A model generated the notes under the pieces. It worked only from the letters and a program-made list of their open reading frames with translations. It searched no databases and was not told where the DNA came from. A stretch of DNA of 18,925 nucleotides from an uncultured archaeon (GTDB lineage: Archaea; Micrarchaeota; Micrarchaeia; Micrarchaeales; CABMGC01), in the NCBI GenBank assembly GCA_902385515.1, contig CABMGC010000050.1, positions 1 through 18,925 of the forward strand. Reading direction: 5' to 3'. The position numbers and the translations under genes are program-made. The stretch's first letter is position 1. Each line of letters begins with the position of its first letter. Positions 14,007 to 18,925 of this stretch are shown one piece after another.

Positions 14007-14666
14007 ATGGATATAAAGGAGATTTTCGAAGGGGTTTTCAGGATAAACGGCAAGCTTGCGACCCGCAACCTCGTGCGCGGGGTCAGGGTGTACGACGAGG
14101 AACTCGTCGAGCACGGCGGAACCGAGTACCGCATGTGGAATCCCTACAGGAGCAAGCTCGCTGCTTCCATCATCAACGGCCTGAAGACCATGTCCATAAA
14201 GACAGGAAAGGACGTGCTGTACCTCGGCGCCGCAACCGGCACCACGACGAGCCACGTCAGCGACATAATCGGCGACAAGGGGACCCTTTACTGCATCGAG
14301 ATATCTGAGAGGAACATGCGCGAGCTCGTGAAGGTCTGCGATTCACGGCCCAACATGCTTCCCATGCTGCGCGACGCAAGGGACGTGGACGCCTATGCGA
14401 AAGACATAGGGGAGTGCGACGTGCTGTACCAGGACATATCCGCCAGGGACCAGTCGGACATACTCAATCGCAACGCGCGACTGCTTAAGAAAGGCGGGAT
14501 CGCCTACGTGGCTATAAAATCGCAGAGCATCGACGTCACCGAGGACCCCGAGGTTGTGTACAAGGTATTCCTCCAGGAGGTCTCGGGGAACTTCGAGGTC
14601 CTGGAGAAGATAGACATCGCCCCATACTCGAAGCTGCACATGTTCGCGGTCCTGAAGAAAAGGTGA
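14007..14666 (+). CDS. flpA: Fibrillarin-like rRNA/tRNA 2'-O-methyltransferase
   Basis: This 219-aa protein is the SAM-dependent catalytic subunit of the archaeal C/D-box ribonucleoprotein; with Nop5 and L7Ae it methylates ribose 2'-OH of rRNA and tRNA at guide-RNA sites. Family signatures are EYRMWNPYRSKLAA near residues 39-52, the SAM-binding loop VLYLGAATGTT near 69-79 followed by SHVSD, the acidic CIEIS strand near 96, and DVLYQDIS near 138. The length matches the usual archaeal fibrillarin (about 220-230 aa). The usual neighbour nop5 is not in this window. ATG 14007 has a weak GGTAAG upstream. Confidence 0.95.
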   Translation: MDIKEIFEGVFRINGKLATRNLVRGVRVYDEELVEHGGTEYRMWNPYRSKLAASIINGLKTMSIKTGKDVLYLGAATGTTTSHVSDIIGDKGTLYCIEISERNMRELVKVCDSRPNMLPMLRDARDVDAYAKDIGECDVLYQDISARDQSDILNRNARLLKKGGIAYVAIKSQSIDVTEDPEVVYKVFLQEVSGNFEVLEKIDIAPYSKLHMFAVLKKR

Positions 14667-14680
14667 CCCTGCCAGGTGCG

Positions 14681-14691
14681 ATTTTATTAAA
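14681..14691 (+). promoter_or_regulatory. TATA-like box before the zinc-ribbon gene
   Basis: ATTTTATTAAA lies in the short gap after flpA. A start about 25 bases downstream would fall near 14712, giving the GTG at 14745 a ~30-base leader. A six-codon frame (MRKMPE) begins at 14720 within this leader and ends just before the GTG; its meaning is unclear. Confidence 0.4.
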
Positions 14692-14744
14692 TCCCCATTG
14701 CCAATAGGTTTGGGCCATCATGCGAAAAATGCCCGAGTGAGTAG

Positions 14745-15569
14745 GTGCTCGATTACAAGGATTATGTCGTAAGGCTCGGGAAGCTGCAACTCCTTGAGCT
14801 TACGTGCATTCACTGCGGCGCGCTCGTGAAATCAGCAAACGCTAAGGAAGGGGTCTGCAATTTCTGCGAGCAGTACACCAGCGTCTTCGACGCGAAAGGC
14901 GTTGGAAAGAGCGCAGCGCTCGATGTTTTTTCTGCAGTGAGAAAGTCGCTAGAAAAGGGATTTGATGCCGAGGACTTTAAGGGGCTAAACGAACTGGTGA
15001 AAAACAACTCCGATCCGATGGTCTTCTACGTGTCAGGTCTTCTTTACCTTCTCGCTTCCGACGTGCGGTACTGCGGCCGGAACTATGAGTTGGAAGGTTT
15101 CATGGAGGAGAACTACGACAACATACGCGGCGGAATGGATTTGATGTCGAGCTGCCGGGAATGCTTCTCCAAGGCCGTAGCCGTGATAGACGCATCGTCC
15201 TCTGACGGTACTCAGGCAAAAAACAGGACCTACACGAAGTTCATGTCTGAGGTGCGGCTGCACAGGATGGCCGATGCGCAGAAGACCCTGCAGGACATTG
15301 TCGTGCTGGCTGACGATCCGATGCTGGATTACGCAACGATGGTCGCGGACGTAGAATCGGGCTCCAAGGATGCGGAAAAATCCCTCTCCGCGTCGATTGC
15401 AAAGAACGAGGTTAACGCGTTCTACTACCTTGCGGCGCATCTAGCCAAGAAAGGAAGGCTCGCAGAGGCGAAGTCCTTGCTGATGGCGCTCGGCGCGAAG
15501 GCGGACGTCCGCATGTCGGCGAACCTGTTGCGCAGCATATCCTCCGCGCAGGCCGCGTCAGAGCTGTGA
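14745..15569 (+). CDS. Zinc-ribbon protein with TPR-like helical domain, unrecognised
   Basis: This 274-aa protein starts at GTG 14745 (GAGTGAG upstream). Near residues 21-41 a CIHCG...CNFCE pair forms a likely treble-clef/zinc-ribbon. The rest is helical, with TPR/Sel1-like character in the C-terminal half (for example AFYYLAAHLAKKGRLAEAKSL). No transmembrane segment. The combination suggests a scaffold or adaptor protein; the function is unknown. Its stop lies five bases from the stop of the convergent rtcB gene. Confidence 0.65.
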   Translation: MLDYKDYVVRLGKLQLLELTCIHCGALVKSANAKEGVCNFCEQYTSVFDAKGVGKSAALDVFSAVRKSLEKGFDAEDFKGLNELVKNNSDPMVFYVSGLLYLLASDVRYCGRNYELEGFMEENYDNIRGGMDLMSSCRECFSKAVAVIDASSSDGTQAKNRTYTKFMSEVRLHRMADAQKTLQDIVVLADDPMLDYATMVADVESGSKDAEKSLSASIAKNEVNAFYYLAAHLAKKGRLAEAKSLLMALGAKADVRMSANLLRSISSAQAASEL

Positions 15570-15574
15570 CTGAC

Positions 15575-18511
15575 TCAGCCCTTGATCACTCCTATCGGCA
15601 CATCCCTGCTGACTATGCTCGATATCCCCGCCTTTTCTACCACGCCGACCACGTCGTCGACGTTCTTGTATGCCCATTCCGCTTCCTCGCTTATGAGCTT
15701 CCTGCTTCTCACGCGTATCTCTATGCCCTTGCTTTTAAGCGATTCGAACGTCCTGTCCGCAGGTATGTCATTGAGGGCTTGCGTCCTTGACATTACCCTT
15801 CCGGAACCGTGGCATGTCGTCCCGAATGTCTCGGCCATCGAGCCTTCCAGTCCGCAGAGGACGTAGCTCGCCGTGCCCATGCTTCCAGGTATGAGGACCG
15901 GCTGCCCTATGCTCCGGTACTCCCTTGGAACCTCCCTGCGGCCCTTCGGGAACGCCCGCGTGGCGCCTTTCCTATGCACGTATACGTTGACCCTCTTTCC
16001 TTCTACAACGTGTTCCTCCAGCTTCGCGATGTTGTGCGCGACGTCATAAAGAACGTCCATTCCCAGTTCGTCGGACTTGCGCCCGAAGACCTCCTCGAAG
16101 CTCTTCCTTATGGCGTGCGTTATCATCTGCCTGTTCGCGAAAGCGTAGTTTACCGCGCACTTCATTGATGACAGATAGCTGTCCGCCTCTGCGTCGCCTA
16201 TCCTTGCGTAGCTGAGTTCGCGGTCGATGAGCTGTATGCCTTTCTTTTTCTGGTATTCGACAAGCGACCTGAGGTAGTCGCTGCATATCTGGTGGCCGAA
16301 GCCTCGCGATCCGCAGTGAACCATCACGACTATCTGGCCCTTGAACAGGCCGTAGGCCTTGGCCGTCTTCTCATCGATTATGTCGTCGACCTTCTGCACC
16401 TCGAGAAAATGGTTGCCCGCGCCCAGCGTGCCGAGCTCGTCGCGGCCTCTCGCACGCGCGTCCTTGCTGACCGTAGAGAAGTCGGCGCCCTTCATCATCC
16501 CGTTCTCCTCGACCCTCTCCATGTCCTCGGGCACGCCGTAGCCTTTCTCGAGCACGTACCCCACCCCTTCCTCGGCGGCACGCTCGATGTCCTTTTCGGC
16601 AAGTCCTATCTTAAGCCTGCTGCCCACGCCGCTCGGGATGTTCTTGAAAAGCGCGTCAAGGAGCGTGCCGAGTTTCGGCCTCGCGTCCTTCTCCGTGAGG
16701 TTTGTCTTTATCAGGCGCACGCCGCAGTTCGAAACTACTATGCCGTTGGCAATGAAGTTGTGGTTTATGTCATCCACAGTTATGTCAAATACGTCGTCGC
16801 TGTAGTTTTCCTCGGAGATGGACTCTATCTCATCATAAACGAAACCACTCCCGTTGACTTCGGATTTCTCAATGAACTCATTAAATCGCTGCGCCGCCCA
16901 TACTCTTGCTTTTCCCCGATTGCACCAGATGCTGTGCTCTATAAAGCCGCTGCTTGCCACGTCGTTTTCGAGCTGCGCAATTATTGCCTTATGGTTGACT
17001 CCTTGCGCATACATAGTGACTGCTTTCTGCCGTATATCGTTTCTTTTTTCTCTGATTATTTTGACGCTAGCCAGATAAAGGGCCGCGAGACTGGAAAGTC
17101 GCACTTTCTCTTTGTTATAGACGTAACCCACCGTTCCAAAGAATTTTATCAGATTGTCCGTATTGGATTCGATCGCAAGCCTAAATCCGATAGTAGTGCT
17201 TTTCACACCCGTGTAATGATAACCTTCGACCAATGCAGGATTCGCAGTCTCTACTCCCAAGGAGGCAAGCATTGTTTTGATATCTAGGAGGAAAGCCACT
17301 GCATTGTCTTTAAGGCTTTCCAGTTTGTTTATGCTGAATGTGGGGCAACCGAAGTTGTACCCGTTATGTGTCAAGGGTTTGGTGAGTTCCGCGCCAAAAT
17401 ATGCCGCCAGGAACAGCCTCTTTTGCCAGTCTTCGGAATTAATAATCCACTCGGGTACGCGGTAAGCCTTAGCAGATCTGTTGCCAAATGGCGCTCCCAG
17501 CGCAATGAGAAGGATGCAAAACGCAGTCGATCCAACGCCCAGGGAATATTCCTCGTGATCGAACTCTCCCTTTCCGTAGGCCGTTGTTATCGTGTGGTGT
17601 CTAGATCGGTGGCGGATGTTGCTGCCAATGCCCAACGTTTCCAAGTCGCGCTTAATCTCTAACAGGTCCTCTTCCTTGCCGTATAATGTCGTATAAAACC
17701 TTCGCTCGACTCTGGGAATGGTGCCATCTCCAAGGATGAAACCTAGCACTTTGATGAGCACGGGAAGCTTTTTGTCATCAGAACATACTTCTTCAAGGCC
17801 TCGCTTCCCAAGGAAGTTAAGAATTTGCGTTTTTGCATTGCCCGCGTCGCCTATTCCTAAAGAGTCAATGGCTTCTAAAAGAAGGTCTCGCGACACAATC
17901 TTGGCTCTCAAAGGGCGGGTGTATTTTAGCCCGTCGAAGCCATTTATGACTACGGTGTTTCCTTGCTTAAGGAGCCCCGCGTTTACCATGCCTCGCTCTG
18001 TCAAAATAGGATGATCTTCCGTTGTATTTATCTCCTTCCCCAATCTTGTCCTAATTCTGAGTACTTTTTTGTCATTCATTTTGCTCATAGAAAGTAATAC
18101 TCTTGTATTGATTGTGCGGTTCCTTGCGCTGTCGAACGTAGCTACTGTTTCCCCGCCCTTGAATTCGGAAATGTGTCTCCAGGTTCCGTTCTCATCGTAG
18201 ACCTTAGTGTCACGGACGAGGCAGTTGATGTCGAAGCCGACGAGCCCAGGGGAGATGATGCCGTTGTTTGCGTCAAAGGCTGCCACGCCCCCGACAGGGA
18301 AGCCGTAGCCTTCGTGCGCGTCCGGCATGAGAAGCAGCTTGCCAACTATGCCGGGGAGCGTTGTCGCGTTCACCGCCTGCTGTAGCGTGCGGTCAGTCTT
18401 TATCTTCTCAAGCATCCGCTCATTTGTGTAAACGACGACGTCGGTCCGCATGCCCTTGCTCTCGTCTTTCTTGATCTCGAACCGCACTTCGCCAGTTTTT
18501 TCCAAATTCAT
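15575..18511 (-). CDS. rtcB: RtcB tRNA-splicing RNA ligase precursor with intein
   Basis: The precursor is 978 aa. Removing the 499-aa intein leaves 479 aa, the normal RtcB length. RtcB joins 2',3'-cyclic-phosphate and 5'-OH RNA ends using GTP and Mn2+, and seals tRNA exons after intron removal. Extein landmarks are GFDIN/CGVRL (metal-binding Cys), GAGNHFLEVQ, MVHCGSRGFGHQI, GSMGTASYVL and TTCHGSGR, whose His is the guanylylated nucleophile. The ATG at 18511, with GGTG six bases upstream, is preferred over TTG 18547: the TATA-like box (18549-18560) is too close to the TTG, and the ATG puts the metal Cys at mature residue 97, matching Cys98 of Pyrococcus RtcB. Confidence 0.95.
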   Translation of the reverse strand: MNLEKTGEVRFEIKKDESKGMRTDVVVYTNERMLEKIKTDRTLQQAVNATTLPGIVGKLLLMPDAHEGYGFPVGGVAAFDANNGIISPGLVGFDINCLVRDTKVYDENGTWRHISEFKGGETVATFDSARNRTINTRVLLSMSKMNDKKVLRIRTRLGKEINTTEDHPILTERGMVNAGLLKQGNTVVINGFDGLKYTRPLRAKIVSRDLLLEAIDSLGIGDAGNAKTQILNFLGKRGLEEVCSDDKKLPVLIKVLGFILGDGTIPRVERRFYTTLYGKEEDLLEIKRDLETLGIGSNIRHRSRHHTITTAYGKGEFDHEEYSLGVGSTAFCILLIALGAPFGNRSAKAYRVPEWIINSEDWQKRLFLAAYFGAELTKPLTHNGYNFGCPTFSINKLESLKDNAVAFLLDIKTMLASLGVETANPALVEGYHYTGVKSTTIGFRLAIESNTDNLIKFFGTVGYVYNKEKVRLSSLAALYLASVKIIREKRNDIRQKAVTMYAQGVNHKAIIAQLENDVASSGFIEHSIWCNRGKARVWAAQRFNEFIEKSEVNGSGFVYDEIESISEENYSDDVFDITVDDINHNFIANGIVVSNCGVRLIKTNLTEKDARPKLGTLLDALFKNIPSGVGSRLKIGLAEKDIERAAEEGVGYVLEKGYGVPEDMERVEENGMMKGADFSTVSKDARARGRDELGTLGAGNHFLEVQKVDDIIDEKTAKAYGLFKGQIVVMVHCGSRGFGHQICSDYLRSLVEYQKKKGIQLIDRELSYARIGDAEADSYLSSMKCAVNYAFANRQMITHAIRKSFEEVFGRKSDELGMDVLYDVAHNIAKLEEHVVEGKRVNVYVHRKGATRAFPKGRREVPREYRSIGQPVLIPGSMGTASYVLCGLEGSMAETFGTTCHGSGRVMSRTQALNDIPADRTFESLKSKGIEIRVRSRKLISEEAEWAYKNVDDVVGVVEKAGISSIVSRDVPIGVIKG
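16727..18223 (-). mobile_element. RtcB intein with LAGLIDADG homing endonuclease
   Basis: This is a 499-aa protein-splicing element (precursor residues 97-595). It starts with Cys1 (CLVRDTKV), has a block B TTEDHPILT near intein residues 67-75, dodecapeptide endonuclease motifs VLGFILGDGT near 159-168 and FLAAYFGAE near 271-279, a helix-turn-helix-like stretch near 398-425, and ends HNFIANGIVVSN before the +1 Cys. The penultimate residue is Ser instead of the usual His. It interrupts the ligase directly before its metal-binding Cys, the site used by the Pyrococcus RtcB intein. Its DNA is more AT-rich than the extein (hand count: 25/60 GC at 17041-17100 against 37/60 at 16381-16440), consistent with separate origin. 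Confidence 0.95.
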
Positions 18512-18548
18512 TAGAGGCACCAGTTTTCCGTCGTTTTTTAACGGCAAA

Positions 18549-18560
18549 GATTAAATACCA
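18549..18560 (-). promoter_or_regulatory. TATA-like box for rtcB
   Basis: The - strand reads TGGTATTTAATC. A transcript start ~25 bases downstream (near 18529) would include the GGTG site and ATG 18511 but exclude the TTG at 18547. This helped decide the rtcB start. Confidence 0.45.
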
Positions 18561-18586
18561 GTGAATAACAATAAGGTTGTAAAGGA

Positions 18587-18595
18587 TTTAATATT
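18587..18595 (+). promoter_or_regulatory. TATA-like box for tRNA-Leu
   Basis: TTTAATATT is centred about 26 bases before the first base of tRNA-Leu (18618), the expected spacing. A second AT-rich stretch at 18605-18612 is too close to the gene to be its TATA box. Confidence 0.45.
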
Positions 18596-18617
18596 CTCCC
18601 TGATAATTTATATGCGT

Positions 18618-18716
18618 GCAGGGATGGCGGAGCCTGGTCAAACGCGGCAGACTCAAGATCTGCTGGACCAAGTCCTACGAGAGTTCAAAGCTTACGAGCA
18701 AATCTCTCTCCCTGCA
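18618..18716 (+). tRNA. tRNA-Leu (CAA) with a T-loop insertion
   Basis: Acceptor GCAGGGA (18618-18624) pairs with TCCCTGC (18709-18715), discriminator A at 18716, no CCA. The D-arm (GCG/CGC with a large loop) and long variable arm (GGAC-CAA-GTCC) are those of tRNA-Leu. The anticodon stem GCAGA/TCTGC encloses CTCAAGA, anticodon CAA. The T-stem GAGAG (18679-18683)/CTCTC (18704-18708) encloses a 20-base loop; removal of 13 bases restores a standard TTCAAAT loop. Leader CGT can pair with ACG after the acceptor stem. Confidence 0.9.
18690..18702 (+). other. 13-nt intron-like insertion in the T-loop of tRNA-Leu
   Basis: GCTTACGAGCAAA separates T-loop bases TTCAAA from the final T. Exact ends are ambiguous by up to three bases because AAA occurs on both sides. 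It can form a small hairpin GCU-UACG-AGC between symmetric AAA runs. I could not fold a canonical bulge-helix-bulge here, so splicing would need a relaxed motif. TACGAG also occurs just upstream (18676-18681), so a local duplication origin is possible. Confidence 0.75.
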
Positions 18717-18747
18717 CGTTTCTAAATTCCCAATTAGGGGTGGATTC

Positions 18748-18925
18748 ATGGAAACAAAAGCAAAAAGGGCAAAAGCTAAGACAAACGCGAAAGCGAGTAC
18801 TAAAAAGCACGGTGTGAAGAAGGCGGCACCCAAGGCCGGCGCGAGCGCGAAGCTTAAGGTGGACGCGCACTCAGTGCTTTTCAAGATAAAGAAGGCCAAG
18901 GTAAAGGACAATGTCCTAATGGACA
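18748..18925 (+). CDS. Lysine/alanine-rich protein, 3' truncated by window end
   Basis: An open frame begins at ATG 18748 with AGGGGTGG at 18735-18742 and runs past the window end; 59 residues are visible. The first 40 are almost wholly Lys, Ala, Thr and Gly, a disordered basic tail. A more ordinary segment begins at KVDAHSVLFKIKKAKVKD. It resembles the 8272 gene product in tail composition, not in detailed sequence. A ribosomal or other nucleic-acid-binding protein with a basic extension is plausible but unproven. Confidence 0.6.
   Translation, partial: METKAKRAKAKTNAKASTKKHGVKKAAPKAGASAKLKVDAHSVLFKIKKAKVKDNVLMD

Noticed and set aside
16292..17287. 331-aa + strand frame opposite rtcB and its intein
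   Set aside because: Antisense to a gene with unambiguous catalytic motifs; it crosses the extein/intein boundary, which a real gene would be unlikely to do.
18512..18547. TTG 18547 as rtcB start (adds 12 residues)
   Set aside because: A TATA-like box ends two bases upstream, leaving no room for a transcript start, and the extension is absent from RtcB of usual length; ATG 18511 has a GGTG site.
1..18925. CRISPR arrays or insertion sequences
   Set aside because: No spaced direct repeats, terminal inverted repeats with a transposase, or Cas/transposase motifs were seen; the only mobile element supported is the intein.

Overview
The window is archaeal. It carries pilin-like proteins with class III signal peptides of the Q-x-S-x-E type, a fibrillarin-like 2'-O-methyltransferase (FlpA), an RtcB RNA ligase, tRNA genes without encoded CCA (one with a bulge-helix-bulge intron), TATA-like boxes about 25 bases before probable transcript starts, several TTG/GTG starts with GGAGG/GGTG ribosome sites, and a Thr/Ser-rich surface protein. 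Compact overlapping genes, many unrecognised proteins and irregular tRNA genes would fit a DPANN/Micrarchaeota-like lineage. That placement is an inference; nothing here proves it.

Region 1 (1-5212, + strand) is a type IV pilus-like secretion/assembly operon. It contains the 3' part of a VirB11/FlaI-type ATPase, a polytopic platform protein (FlaJ/TadC type) split into two overlapping genes, then seven small-to-medium membrane-anchored proteins packed end to end. Most of these look like class III prepilins, including one large 425-aa version. No prepilin peptidase is visible.

Region 2 (5243-5505) holds a divergent tRNA pair: tRNA-Met(CAU) with a 47-nt intron on the - strand and tRNA-His(GUG) on the + strand. 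Their 60-bp spacer has one AT-rich box that could serve both. The tRNA-His lies inside, and antisense to, the 3' end of an unrecognised protein gene, and a 10-bp inverted repeat flanks it.

Region 3 (5405-8141, - strand) has that unknown protein, a TPR-AAA+ ATPase and an RNase HI. A lysine-rich small protein (8272, +) and another unknown protein (8602-9255, -) follow.

Region 4 (9303-13919) looks like a two-component signalling locus. It has a response regulator with an N-terminal winged-helix-like segment, a receiver domain and a degenerate GGDEF-like domain (-), a membrane-anchored surface protein (+), and a soluble GAF/PAS histidine kinase (-).

Region 5 (13920-15569, +) has a perfect 18-bp palindrome in the divergent promoter, then FlpA and a zinc-ribbon/TPR-like protein.

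Region 6 (15575-18925) has an RtcB tRNA ligase gene interrupted by a 499-aa LAGLIDADG intein placed directly before the metal-binding cysteine (-). A tRNA-Leu(CAA) whose T-loop carries a 13-nt insertion follows (+), then the start of another lysine-rich protein cut by the window end.

A linking theme is RNA processing. Two tRNAs with internal insertions, one tRNA with an unusual leader/trailer helix, FlpA, and the ligase that joins tRNA exons, itself interrupted by a selfish element, all lie within 14 kb. I see no CRISPR array, insertion sequence, rRNA or replication origin.
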